DNA of 64,000 bases from Phycisphaerae bacterium (GTDB lineage Bacteria > Planctomycetota > Phycisphaerae > Phycisphaerales > UBA1924): the NCBI GenBank assembly GCA_030432905.1, contig JAUILU010000004.1, forward strand, positions 124,001 through 188,000, read 5' to 3'. The translations under genes and the position numbers were made by a program. A model generated the notes under the pieces. It did not search any database and was not told the DNA's origin. It saw nothing but the letters and a program-made list of their open reading frames with translations. Below are positions 40,778-50,417 of the stretch, piece after piece (the first letter of the stretch is position 1; every line of letters starts with the position of its first letter).

Positions 40778-42405
40778 GAGACGCGCCTTGTCTGAGCCGC
40801 GGCATCGACCACGTCCGCCGACGCGAACGTGAGGTTGGTCGCGTGGAGCCTGCTGATCAGGCGGCGCAGGTCGGTCGCGGATACGGGCAGGTTGCCCATC
40901 CGCCCGGCCTGCACGCACGAGGCGGCGGCGCCGATGAACGCAGACGCGAGCGCCGAGCCGCCCGATGCTCTTGCGAGCGAGGCTGACGCCAGCAGCGCGT
41001 CGCCGCAGCCCAAGGGATCCACCGCGGCCCCGATCATCGCCGGGACATGCTCGGCCTTGAGCCGCGTCCCGAACGAACCGCCCGCGGCCGCTGCTGTTTC
41101 ATTCATCGGATCAAAGCTGATGAGTCCCTCGGGGCCCATCGTGACGATCGCCTCGCGCACGCCGGTCGCGTCGAGCAGCCTCCACGTCGCGGCCGGGAGC
41201 GCTTCGTCGAACGTACGCATCGAGCCGCGGAGCTCGCTCTCGCTCGGTGTGATCAGGTCGAGCCCCTGCATCTCCAGCAGATTCGCCCGGCTGCCGCTGA
41301 CGTCGCCTGCTGTGAACGAGCACCGCGAACGCAGCGTCGTGCACACACGCCTGACCGTGTTCGGCGACATCAGCCCGAGGCCAAAGTCCGCGACGATGCC
41401 GACATCAGAATCACGCGCGTCGGCGACGAACTCGACCAACCGATCCTGCTGTTTCGCGTCGAGGACGTAGGGCCTGACCAGATCGACCTTTACGACCTTC
41501 TGGGTGCCGACGACAAACCGCTGTTTTTCCGGGATAGGCCCGGGCAAACGGAGCGCCCGGACCTCGACGCCTTCCGCTGTAAGCCGGCGCTCGAACGCGG
41601 CGCCCTCTTCATCGTCGGGCAGCGCGGTGACCAGCACGGGCCTGGCGCCCATCGCGGCGGCGTGCCTTGCGATGATCGCGGCGCCGCCCTCGTAGCAGCG
41701 CGTCTCGAGCGGTCGGAGCGTGAGCATCGGCCCCTCGCCCGCGACGTCGGGCCGATCGCAGAGGACGTAGGTGTCGCGGATGGTCTCGCCCACGACGATC
41801 ATGCTCTTGCCGCGGAAGCCGGCGACAATCTCTCCGAGCCGGTCCGACGAGAGTTCCGGGTTCTCGAGCAACGTCATCAGCCTCGAATGGAACGGGTCCA
41901 TCGATTGGCCTAGCGAGTCGATGAGCGCGGTCGAACTGAAGACGATGTCGCCCGAGCTGAAGATAACCCGGCCGCCGCCGTCCTCGACCGCTTTGCGCTC
42001 GGCGTGGAAGCGCGGGTCGTTGTTGCTCTCGTACTCTCGGCCCTTGATGTACACGTCGGGCCGGACCGATTCGAGCATCGACAGCGCCGTCGAGTTCTGA
42101 TCGATATACACCAGATCCACAAGATCGAGCTCGGCGAGGTTCTCGGCGCGGAGTTCTTCCGGAATCAGAGGCCGACCAGCGCCCTTGGTGATTAACGCAT
42201 CGCCCGTCAGCGAAACGAGCAGGACATCGCCCATCGTCTTGGCTTGTCGGAGGTGGCGGATGTGGCCCGGGTGGACGATGTCGAAACAGCCGTGGCACAC
42301 GACCAGCGATCGGCCCTGCTCGCGGAGCCGCTGGCGCACGGCAAGAAGCTCGTCCATCGCGAGGATCTTCTGGCCGGGATGGCTCGGTCCGCCGGCGGGG
42401 GTCAT
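40774..42405 (-). CDS. Fused sugar-phosphate nucleotidyltransferase-kinase, HldE-like with swapped domain order
   Basis: A 543-residue bifunctional protein. Residues about 30-165 form a nucleotidyltransferase: CHGCFDIVHPGHIRHL with the HxGH motif at 45-48, then RPDVYIKGREYE. Residues about 190-520 form a PfkB/ribokinase domain ending in DPLGCGDALL (catalytic Asp469). In E. coli HldE the kinase comes first; here the order is reversed. By analogy it would make ADP-activated heptose or a similar sugar for surface glycan. The start is uncertain: ATG 42405 precedes the conserved HPGQKILAMDELL segment, 42435 is an alternative. Coupled to the sulfotransferase gene. Confidence 0.82.
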   Translation of the reverse strand: MTPAGGPSHPGQKILAMDELLAVRQRLREQGRSLVVCHGCFDIVHPGHIRHLRQAKTMGDVLLVSLTGDALITKGAGRPLIPEELRAENLAELDLVDLVYIDQNSTALSMLESVRPDVYIKGREYESNNDPRFHAERKAVEDGGGRVIFSSGDIVFSSTALIDSLGQSMDPFHSRLMTLLENPELSSDRLGEIVAGFRGKSMIVVGETIRDTYVLCDRPDVAGEGPMLTLRPLETRCYEGGAAIIARHAAAMGARPVLVTALPDDEEGAAFERRLTAEGVEVRALRLPGPIPEKQRFVVGTQKVVKVDLVRPYVLDAKQQDRLVEFVADARDSDVGIVADFGLGLMSPNTVRRVCTTLRSRCSFTAGDVSGSRANLLEMQGLDLITPSESELRGSMRTFDEALPAATWRLLDATGVREAIVTMGPEGLISFDPMNETAAAAGGSFGTRLKAEHVPAMIGAAVDPLGCGDALLASASLARASGGSALASAFIGAAASCVQAGRMGNLPVSATDLRRLISRLHATNLTFASADVVDAAAQTRRVS

Positions 42406-42484
42406 CTCGCCACACCATCGGCCCAAAACGCCCATCAGCAGCAGATTTTGGCCCGATCGAGCCGGGTGTGACGATCCCACCTGC

Positions 42485-44929
42485 ATGAGCGCACCCGCAT
42501 CACCAGCACGAACAACGATGTCGCTGCGCCAGTTCATCGAGATGGGCAAACAGGACAAGCCGTGGGTCTTCGCGCCGATGGCGCACTCCGCCATCGCCCA
42601 ATCCGGGTATGACCCCGAGCTCTGGTTCCTGCTGGCCGAGAATCTGGCCTCGCTCGGATTGAAGACCATCGCCGCCGCCCAGCTCGAGGCGCTCTGTCAG
42701 CGCCGGCCCTCGGCGGCGACCACCCCGATGGTCACGGACCTCCGCGAGCGGATCGACCAACTCCCCGACGACCGGATCCAACAAGCCGAGCTCATTGCCA
42801 ATGCCGAGCGGTCGGCCCAAACCCTGCTCGCACGTGGCATCGATCTCTTGCAGGACTTGGAGACTTGGAAACAGAACCAAGCCGGCGTCGAGTCGTTCCG
42901 CGCGGCTGACGGCAACATCGTCCGGCTCGCGGGCGAACAACTCCTCCACTTCGGCGACCAGCTCGGAGCCGCCCGTGACATCGGCGAGCAGAACATCGCC
43001 AAGGTCGCCCAGTCGCACGCGCCGTTCACCATCGAGGGCGTCGATCCGCCCTGGCTGCTCATCGAACTCGACAAGCAGACCCCGATTGGCGACTCCGGCT
43101 ACCAGCCGGGCATCAGAATCATCCAATCCGACGTGCAGGAATTTCTCGACGGCTGCTCGATGGCGGATATCTCGCAGATCCTGTCTCAAGAACGCGTCGA
43201 ACTCTTCATTGGTGCCGCCGCGGCTGAGCAGCTCAAGGCTTCGCTCGCGCGCGACGCGGGGACTCCGATCTCGGGGCCCTACATGCCGCTGCGTTCGCTC
43301 CGCACGCCGATCGCGCCCTCGACCACGGATTTGATGCGCTCTGCGATCGCCCAGCAGGATGCAGAGCACAGCGGGCACCTGAAGACGATCCACAAACGCG
43401 ACGCCGAGCGGGATGAATCGTGGTGGCGCAAGCGCCTACTCGACGCGACTTCGGGTAAGGCCGAGCCTCTGCGCGTGCTTATCACAACGTGCCGATTCAC
43501 GACGGTGCTGCATTCGATGTGCGTCGATCTCGCCGAGAGCCTGCGCAGCCGGGGCTGCGAGGTCGAGCTGCTGACCGACCCCGGCTTGCACCGCAGGCTC
43601 AGCCCACTCGCGTACTCGGAAGCGCTCGACCGGTTCGACCCCGACGTCATCCTCGCGCCCAACTACACTCGGCGTGATCTCGAGTTCGGCATCACCGGCA
43701 GCTACGCCCCGCCGCCCGAGACGCGCGTGCTCCCGACGGGGGTGCCGTTTGTGGTCTGGATTCAGGACGCGATGCCACACCTGCTTTCGACCGAGGCGGG
43801 CGCGGCGATCGGCCCACTGGACGTCACCGCGGGGTACGTCGGCCGAAGCATGGTCGCAGACTTTGGTTTCCCGAGCGACTCGGTCGTCCCCGCGCAGCTC
43901 GTCGCGAGCCAGCGCCGGTTCAACACTCAAAGCGCGAAGGCTGGCATGGACGACCGCTACGCCTGCGATGTCGCGATGATGACGCACCACAGCGAAACGC
44001 CCGAGTCGCTGCGCGATCGGTTGCTCGGCGAGCTTGAGTCATCGCCGAACCTGCGCAGAGCCGCGGAGTCGATGCTGCCCGGCATCGAGCACATCATCCG
44101 CACGACCAACGAATTCCCCGGTTCGCACAAGGCCGCGCGTATTCTTGTCGGGCAGCAAGAACAGCTCGACATGCAGGCGAAAGAGCTGCTTTTGCAGTGT
44201 TTTGTGCTCAGGCTGATCGACCGCACACTCCGCCACCAGACCGCGGCATGGGCGTCGGAGATCTGCAACGAACGCAACCTCGCGTTCCGAATTTTCGGCA
44301 AGGGCTGGCAGAACCACCCGACACTCGCCGAACACGCGGGTGGTGAGTTGCCGCACAACGATGCGCTCTGCGCCGCGTACGCAGCCGCGGGCATTACGCT
44401 GCACGTCAGCGCGTTCAACCTGCTCCACCAGCGCATCTTCGAGTGCGCTCTCTCGGGCGGCTGCCCGATCGTCCGCATGTTCCGTACCTACGACCCGCGC
44501 TCACTCGAACTCACACGCCTTCGCATCCTGAACAATCTCGAACCCGACGAGATCACAGGCTCCGCTGGAAGCGAGGACCAGGTGTACTGGTACGACCGGT
44601 TCCGTTCGAGCGACACCGCGAGGTACACGCTTCTTCAGCAGAGGCTCGGCGAAGAACTCACTGCACGCATCCGCATCTCGCCCCGGAGCGCCCGCGACAT
44701 GAACCAGCCGATCCAGCCCGAGGCCGACCCGCAATGGATCCTCGGCGACTTCGATGACATGAGCTTCGACAGCAAGGACAAGCTCGCTGCGGTCATCGAG
44801 AGATCAGCAAACTTCCCAGAGTGGCGCACGAGCGCGGGTCTGGGCGTTGCGAACCGGTCGCACAATCACTTCACGCACGACGCGCTGGCCAAGCGTTTGA
44901 TCGACAAGCTGCGCGAGCGCGCGTCCTAG
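42485..44929 (+). CDS. Large CgeB-like glycosyltransferase (glycan island)
   Basis: An 814-residue protein. The N-terminal 80 residues look like a helical repeat region (WFLLAENLASLGLKTIAAAQ), then comes an alpha/beta region to about 300. From about residue 325 it is a GT-B enzyme: VLITTCRFTTVLHSMCVDLAE, DPDVILAPNYTR, PFVVWIQDAMPHLL, and a C-terminal domain with FRIFGKGWQNHPTLAEHAGG and HQRIFECALSGGCPIVRMF, which matches the CgeB/Glyco_trans_1_2 pattern of spore-coat and maturation glycosyltransferases. Divergent from the HldE-like gene (79 nt) and overlapping the next, convergent, gene by 4 nt. Confidence 0.72.
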   Translation: MSAPASPARTTMSLRQFIEMGKQDKPWVFAPMAHSAIAQSGYDPELWFLLAENLASLGLKTIAAAQLEALCQRRPSAATTPMVTDLRERIDQLPDDRIQQAELIANAERSAQTLLARGIDLLQDLETWKQNQAGVESFRAADGNIVRLAGEQLLHFGDQLGAARDIGEQNIAKVAQSHAPFTIEGVDPPWLLIELDKQTPIGDSGYQPGIRIIQSDVQEFLDGCSMADISQILSQERVELFIGAAAAEQLKASLARDAGTPISGPYMPLRSLRTPIAPSTTDLMRSAIAQQDAEHSGHLKTIHKRDAERDESWWRKRLLDATSGKAEPLRVLITTCRFTTVLHSMCVDLAESLRSRGCEVELLTDPGLHRRLSPLAYSEALDRFDPDVILAPNYTRRDLEFGITGSYAPPPETRVLPTGVPFVVWIQDAMPHLLSTEAGAAIGPLDVTAGYVGRSMVADFGFPSDSVVPAQLVASQRRFNTQSAKAGMDDRYACDVAMMTHHSETPESLRDRLLGELESSPNLRRAAESMLPGIEHIIRTTNEFPGSHKAARILVGQQEQLDMQAKELLLQCFVLRLIDRTLRHQTAAWASEICNERNLAFRIFGKGWQNHPTLAEHAGGELPHNDALCAAYAAAGITLHVSAFNLLHQRIFECALSGGCPIVRMFRTYDPRSLELTRLRILNNLEPDEITGSAGSEDQVYWYDRFRSSDTARYTLLQQRLGEELTARIRISPRSARDMNQPIQPEADPQWILGDFDDMSFDSKDKLAAVIERSANFPEWRTSAGLGVANRSHNHFTHDALAKRLIDKLRERAS

Positions 44930-47712
44930 ACCGATACTGGCTCGTTTGTGGGAGCGTCTTGGTAGCTGCCGTAGATCGCGCGGACCAGAATCCCCGCTTC
45001 GCGCAGGTGCCGAGTGTTGTTCCACAGCGACTCTTCCCACGTGTCGCTCGAGAGCAGCACGCCGTCGGGTGCGAGCGATTCAGCGGCGTTCGCCGGCGTT
45101 TCAACGGGCAGTCCGAAAGCGTGCTTGGTTGCGGGCGGCTTGTCGTCGATGAACCCGACAACCGGGAAGTCGCCCGACTCGATCGTGTCGGCGTAGCGCT
45201 GCGAGTGCTGACCGATGCCATAAACAGCGATGCGTTTGCAGCCCGCGTCGACCATGCGGCGCAGCTGCCTCGCGAAGAAACCGCCATCGGGCATGAGCGC
45301 GCTCCAGACGATGTCGATGCCGCGATTATTCCATGCCGATGCGGTCTGTTCATCGGGCCCGGCGTCGCCCGCAGGGATAATCACCGCGTCGCTCGATTCG
45401 CCCGGCTCCCCCACCGCAACCGATCGGTAGCCCGCTTCAGTCAGGCGTTTGACGAGCCACTTCACCTCGCCGTCGGCGTCCTCGGTGTGGCGCTTGAACC
45501 AATGCTCGCTCGTACCGATCGTGACGCCGGCAATGCTCGGGCGGGTGCAGATCTCGTGCTGACTCATCGCATCGAGGACTTCTGCATACTGGCTTGCCAT
45601 CGCACCGATCCCGAGATGCACCGAGACCGCATTCCACGCGTTGCTGCCGAGTGCTGCGAGCTTCGCCCGGTCCGAGCTCAGCTCGGCGATCTTTTTCGCT
45701 AGTAGTTCCGGCTGACCGACCGGCGCGGTGATGCCCGAGATGTCGTCGCGGACCCATTCGTTGACGCCGCTTTCGACACGCGTGACCGCGGGCACAACGC
45801 CCTGGCCCATCGCCTCGAGCATCGTGATGCTTGTGCCCTCGTACTCGCTGACGAGCACCGCGACATCGACCGTTGGCCAGAATGCCTCGACCCATTCGGG
45901 CGATTGCCCGCCGTGGTGGACAACCCGCACGCTGCCCGTAGCTTTGAGTTTCTGCGCCAACAGCCGGCGGTCGGGCCCGTCGCCGACGACGTGCAGTTCT
46001 GCCTCGACACCGATCGCCGCGAGCGTATTGACCATCGGCACAAGGTCCATCACTCGCTTCTGCACACGCGCGATCCTGCCGACGTACGCGAGTTTGATCG
46101 GGCCTTGCTGCTTTGGGATTCTCGGGTTTACGGAAGTCGGCACGCCGTACACTATTGTTTCGCGTGGTTTCTGTCCCGCAAGCGGCGCGAGCCACCGTTG
46201 GATCGAGCTGCTGACTGCGACCGCCGCGTCCCACTGCGGGTACTCGGCCAGCAGCTTCGAGTAGTACGCGTGGTCCGTGTGCGCGATCGCGAGCGTGCGG
46301 ACACCCGTGTAGCGGAGCTGCGTCGCGACCGCGTGCGCAAGGTCGCTGTAGTTCGGCGCAACAACTTCGGGTTCGAGGTTCTCAACCGCGCGGCGGAGAT
46401 TCGAGAGCGTCACAAAGTGGTCGTCCATCGGATCAATCACACACAGCGACGTCCGCTCGCCCAGCATCCCCTCCGCCCGGTGTGCCGATCGCGGGTTCGT
46501 CGCGACGAGGAGCGTGTGCAGGTCGTAGCCGAGCGAGGGCGATTGCTCGAACGCGTCCGAGAGCCGGCGGGACCAGGTCGTGACGCCGCCGATCGGAGAA
46601 TCATCGAACGGCACGATGCTCACGATGCGCCGGCGCGCAGTGCGCTTTGGCTTGTGCGAGGGCAGCCTCGCGATCGGGCGCAGAGGGACGTTGATGCTCG
46701 GCGGCTTGTTCGAGTGCGAAAGTTCCGCGATCGCCTCGGCGACAAGCTCTGCCGCGCTCGCCTCGCCGGAGGACGCGTCGATTAGCCGGAGGCACTCGCC
46801 TTGGCGCTGCATCTGTTCTTGTGTCGGTCTTGCGAGTTGTTTGAGGAGCCGTTCTGGCGAATCAACCCAACGCGTCAGGCCCTTGACCATGGGTGAAACA
46901 CCGCTGGTGTCGTGCTCCGTGTGCGAATCGATCGGTTGCCAGACGAACGTGGCGGGCTGCCAGAGGGGTGTGTTGTGCGGATGGAGGATCGCGGTTGGCT
47001 TGCCGGCACGCATCGCTTCGATCTGGAGTGTTGAGGCGGTTGTGATGACCGAGCCGCAGTTGTCGAGCACTCGCGGGAGAGGGCCTTGCTGGTTTTTGAC
47101 GCCGAGCTCGTCGTCAAGCCCGTCGGTCAGTCTCCAGAGGAGTCGGCTCCGTGCCCATCGGCTGGCTTGTTTGAGCTCGCGGAGCGCCACGAGCAGCCTC
47201 GCTCGCTCGTCGGCGTTAAACGTCGGGTTGTTCGCGGTCGCCACCAGCACCGGGCCGGGCACGTGCACGGGCGCACCGTCGCCAAACTGCGCATCGATCC
47301 TTGGAAGACCCGTCGCGACCGCGCTGTTGCCGAACGATCGGAGGACGTGGCAATCGATCATGCCGCTGCAGCAGACGAGATCGACGGGCGCAGGCCGGAG
47401 GAAGCCGTCGCCGGCGCGCGGGTTAGTGAATGTGTTGCGCCAATCGGTCAGGCCGTCCATCATCAGGACCGACTTGGCGCCTACGCGTCTTGCCATCCGC
47501 AGCGCCCGAACGCACCTGGGGTCGAACAGATCGGTGACGACAACCACGCGCGTGCCCTTGCGGACCCTCGGAGGGCGGTAGGTCTCGTCCTGCCTGCTGA
47601 CGGAGAGGCCCCGCGCTGACAGCTCGAGCTCGACCCCATGCAGGTGATCGACTTCGCTGCTGACCTGCACGATGTGCACGTCGGGGGCCGGGCTCTTGGG
47701 TGGGCTTGCCAT
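44926..47712 (-). CDS. Three-domain glycosyltransferase: GT-B-like + GT4 + GxGQH C-terminal domain
   Basis: A 926-residue protein. Residues 1-350 form a degenerate GT-B-like region (STLQIEAMRAGKPTAILHPH resembles the acceptor/donor loop). Residues about 370-750 are a complete GT4: IVSIVPFDDSPIGGVTTW, LAYVGRIARVQKRVMDLV, LHVVGDGPDRRLL, and SEYEGTSITMLEAMGQGVVP. Residues 824-926 form a small Rossmann-like domain, RIAVYGIGQHSQRYAD through SSDTWEESLWNNTRHLREAG. This last domain is shared with the GT4 protein at 47808. Such nucleotide-binding appendages resemble the N-terminal domains of PglD/FlaA1-like sugar-modifying enzymes (inference). No Shine-Dalgarno sequence seen. Confidence 0.8.
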   Translation of the reverse strand: MASPPKSPAPDVHIVQVSSEVDHLHGVELELSARGLSVSRQDETYRPPRVRKGTRVVVVTDLFDPRCVRALRMARRVGAKSVLMMDGLTDWRNTFTNPRAGDGFLRPAPVDLVCCSGMIDCHVLRSFGNSAVATGLPRIDAQFGDGAPVHVPGPVLVATANNPTFNADERARLLVALRELKQASRWARSRLLWRLTDGLDDELGVKNQQGPLPRVLDNCGSVITTASTLQIEAMRAGKPTAILHPHNTPLWQPATFVWQPIDSHTEHDTSGVSPMVKGLTRWVDSPERLLKQLARPTQEQMQRQGECLRLIDASSGEASAAELVAEAIAELSHSNKPPSINVPLRPIARLPSHKPKRTARRRIVSIVPFDDSPIGGVTTWSRRLSDAFEQSPSLGYDLHTLLVATNPRSAHRAEGMLGERTSLCVIDPMDDHFVTLSNLRRAVENLEPEVVAPNYSDLAHAVATQLRYTGVRTLAIAHTDHAYYSKLLAEYPQWDAAVAVSSSIQRWLAPLAGQKPRETIVYGVPTSVNPRIPKQQGPIKLAYVGRIARVQKRVMDLVPMVNTLAAIGVEAELHVVGDGPDRRLLAQKLKATGSVRVVHHGGQSPEWVEAFWPTVDVAVLVSEYEGTSITMLEAMGQGVVPAVTRVESGVNEWVRDDISGITAPVGQPELLAKKIAELSSDRAKLAALGSNAWNAVSVHLGIGAMASQYAEVLDAMSQHEICTRPSIAGVTIGTSEHWFKRHTEDADGEVKWLVKRLTEAGYRSVAVGEPGESSDAVIIPAGDAGPDEQTASAWNNRGIDIVWSALMPDGGFFARQLRRMVDAGCKRIAVYGIGQHSQRYADTIESGDFPVVGFIDDKPPATKHAFGLPVETPANAAESLAPDGVLLSSDTWEESLWNNTRHLREAGILVRAIYGSYQDAPTNEPVSV

Positions 47713-47807
47713 CGGAGGTAAAGATCGGCTCGTTCCCGCTTTGCAGGCCAGAACCGGGCGGGGGTAGATTCGCAAGCCGGCGGATCTGTTTGGCCGATCC
47801 TTGGTGC

Positions 47808-49382
47808 ATGCCGACGACGCGCGATGCCGCCCCTCCGACGATGATCCTCCTGCCCGGCGGCCTGTGTGTCAGCGGGGTCGCGATGTGGGCCGTCCGGCTC
47901 GCATCGTCGCTGGTTGAGTCGGGCACGCCGGTCTCGCTCGTGCTCTTTGCGAGCCAGCCCGATCAGAAGCCGCTGAACATCCCGATCGACCCGCGGGTCG
48001 GCATCGTCGATCTTGCGCACCTGGCGCCGATCGAATCGTGCCAGGGCGAACTCTCGGCGTACCTGCCCGCGATCAACGCAGAGCTTGATCGGCTCGGTGC
48101 GTCGGGCGTTGTCTCGCTCCTACCCAACCAGCACGGCGACTGCTACGGGCTCGCCGCCAGCATCGCGACAAGCCGGGGCGACGCGGTCCGTGTGATCGGC
48201 ACAGCGCACTCGGACAACGCCTACGACCTCCGGCTGCTGGAGCACTACGAGCCGATGCTCGCCCAGATGGTCTGCGTCAGCGACACGCTCACAAGCAAAG
48301 CAAAGTCTGCGCTGCCGAGCCGGGCGTGGGACATCGCGAACATTCCCTACGGCGTGCCGATACCGCAACATACCCCGCAAAGACCGCCGCTTGCCGAGCG
48401 ACCGATCAAGCTGCTCTACTCAGGACGGTTCGAGCACAGGCAGAAACGCATCATGGCGCTGCCCGAACTCGCCCGCCTGCTCGAGATGATCGGCATCGAC
48501 TACACACTCACGATCATCGGTGAAGGCCCGGCAAAGCAAGACCTCGAGCACGCCTGCGGATCGTTCGCAAACATCACCATCCTGCCTGCGATGACGCAGC
48601 AAGAGCTCAAGCAGCAGCTCGCAACCCACGACGCGATGGTGCTGCCGTCGCGGTACGAGGGGCTGAGCATCTCCATGCTCGAAGCGCTTGCGCTTGGCTG
48701 CATTCCGATCGTCACGCGCTCGGAATCGGGCACAGAACAAGCCATCACACACGGCCTCACCGGCATGATCGCCGACGTCTTGCCCGATGCCGATGAACTG
48801 GCAGCCGCCAACGGGCTGGCCGCGTGCATCAAGCTGCTGCTCAAGCGCGATGCGCACGAGATCGCGTCGAACGCGGCGCAGAGCGCCAAAGAACGCTTCT
48901 CGCTGGAATCGCACATAACCGCGTGGTCGAAACTTCTTGCAACGGCCGCCTCGCGGCCTGCGCGCTGGTGGCCCGCGACCCGGCCGAGCGCGTTTACGGG
49001 CAGGGCCGGCCAGTCGGGTTCGGTGCCCGCTGCCGGCGCATCGAACATGCGGATGAAGCTCAGCGAGCTCTCGGGCAGGCCCATCATCATCCACGGCTCA
49101 GGCCAGCACACGCTCACACTCGCCCCGCTGCTCGCGGACGCGGACGTGCGAGCCGTCGCCGACGACGACCCCGCGCGGTTCGGCGAGAAGCTGCTCGGCT
49201 GGCGCATCATCGACCCGGAGAGCGCCGCCTCGACCGGCGCGACCGACGTTGTCATCAGCTCCGCCATGCACGAAGAAGCGATCTGGAACCGGCGAGATGT
49301 GTATCTCGAACAGGGCCTGCGTGTGCACCGGCTCTACGCCGCCGCGATCCCCAGAGCAGCCGACGCCGCGACAAGCCCCTGA
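47808..49382 (+). CDS. GT4 glycosyltransferase with GxGQH C-terminal domain
   Basis: A 524-residue protein. Residues about 10-400 form a GT4: MILLPGGLCVSGVAMWAVRL, HSDNAYDLRLLEHY, KLLYSGRFEHRQKRIMALPE, LTIIGEGPAKQDLE, and SRYEGLSISMLEALALGCIP with the E-x7-E motif. A Pro/Ala/Ser-rich linker leads to residues 423-524, which repeat the domain of the divergent neighbour: IIIHGSGQHTLTLAPLL, ADDDP, ISSAMHEEAIWN, LEQGLRVHRLY. The two genes are head to head with 95 bp between starts, likely a duplicated pair. Overlaps the next convergent gene by 49 nt at the 3' end. Confidence 0.85.
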   Translation: MPTTRDAAPPTMILLPGGLCVSGVAMWAVRLASSLVESGTPVSLVLFASQPDQKPLNIPIDPRVGIVDLAHLAPIESCQGELSAYLPAINAELDRLGASGVVSLLPNQHGDCYGLAASIATSRGDAVRVIGTAHSDNAYDLRLLEHYEPMLAQMVCVSDTLTSKAKSALPSRAWDIANIPYGVPIPQHTPQRPPLAERPIKLLYSGRFEHRQKRIMALPELARLLEMIGIDYTLTIIGEGPAKQDLEHACGSFANITILPAMTQQELKQQLATHDAMVLPSRYEGLSISMLEALALGCIPIVTRSESGTEQAITHGLTGMIADVLPDADELAAANGLAACIKLLLKRDAHEIASNAAQSAKERFSLESHITAWSKLLATAASRPARWWPATRPSAFTGRAGQSGSVPAAGASNMRMKLSELSGRPIIIHGSGQHTLTLAPLLADADVRAVADDDPARFGEKLLGWRIIDPESAASTGATDVVISSAMHEEAIWNRRDVYLEQGLRVHRLYAAAIPRAADAATSP

Positions 49383-50293
49383 TGCCAGTGGTGTTTCTTG
49401 AGCGGGCGGAACAGCTCGTAGAGCGCTTCGATATCCGAACACGAGCCCGGCGACCGCAATGGCAGTTCGAGAAACTCGCGCTCAAGCTCGGCGCAGCAGT
49501 AGTGCTGTGACTCGATCGATTCGGCGCACGCCCGCACAAACTCTCGGCTGGTCACATCAGTCCTGAAGATCTCTTGTGCGCACTCGGGGTTCACGCGTGC
49601 AAGCTCGAGCGCCTGCGCCCCGAGCGCCCGCTCGCGTTCGAGGTAGCCCTCGGGCGTGTACCGGTGGTCATGCTCGACCACCGCCTCGGGCCTGTAGAGC
49701 ACCCGGCTGCTCCGTGCACCGGCAAGCCTGTACGCCCACTCAAGATCCTCGAACATCGCGCGTGTGAGTCCTTCCCCAAACGGGAACTCTCGTGCGAGCT
49801 TGGTCCGCAGCGACAGGTTCAGCGTCCACGCGTGGCGGAAGCCCCAGTCGCGCTGCCGGCTCGCGTCGTTCATCGTGTTGTAAAAGAACACCATCGAGGT
49901 CTCGCGGACCATCCGGTCAAAGAGCGTGTCGTCGGCGGGCACCACCCAGGGCGCGCTCCCGAGCACAAGGTCCTCGCCCGCGCTCAGCCCCGCCTCGTCG
50001 TGCGCCGCGAGGTGATGTTCCAGCAGATCGGGCTTTGCGGCGACATCGTCGTTGAGCAACAAAAGCACGCTGCCTCGGGCCTGTTCGATGATCGCGTTAC
50101 GCGTGGCGGCCGGTCCCGCCTTTGGAAGTTTGAGCACACGCACGGCTTCGTGATCGACTGGGCAGGATCTGCCGTCGAATCCGACGATCACCTCGAACCG
50201 GTTACGAGCGAGTGTCTGTGTGCTCAGCGAATCAAGAAGCCTCGCGAGTTTCTCGCTCCTGCCGCAGCTCGGGATGGCGACTGTCAGGTCCAC
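49334..50293 (-). CDS. Glycosyltransferase family 2 (glycan island)
   Basis: A 319-residue GT-A enzyme: DLTVAIPSCGRSEKLARLL, GPAATRNAIIEQARGSVLL, the metal site LLNDDVA, then NLSLRTKLAREFPFGEGL and the acceptor-side motif FEDLEWAYRLAG. I chose GTG 50293 because it starts right at the first strand; TTG 50311 adds six residues and has AAAGG about 12 nt upstream. It is the last gene of the glycan island and overlaps the 3' end of the GT4 gene at 47808 by 49 nt. Substrates unknown. Confidence 0.85.
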   Translation of the reverse strand: MDLTVAIPSCGRSEKLARLLDSLSTQTLARNRFEVIVGFDGRSCPVDHEAVRVLKLPKAGPAATRNAIIEQARGSVLLLLNDDVAAKPDLLEHHLAAHDEAGLSAGEDLVLGSAPWVVPADDTLFDRMVRETSMVFFYNTMNDASRQRDWGFRHAWTLNLSLRTKLAREFPFGEGLTRAMFEDLEWAYRLAGARSSRVLYRPEAVVEHDHRYTPEGYLERERALGAQALELARVNPECAQEIFRTDVTSREFVRACAESIESQHYCCAELEREFLELPLRSPGSCSDIEALYELFRPLKKHHWHQGLVAASAALGIAAA

Positions 50294-50417
50294 GCAGAAG
50301 TTATCGGCCAAGAACGGCGCGGACCTTTGCTGTGAAGTTGTAAAGCGGCGCTAATACCGGTCGTTGGTTATCCGATAGGTGAATGCCAGCAGTACACGTT
50401 AAGACACGGAGTGCACC

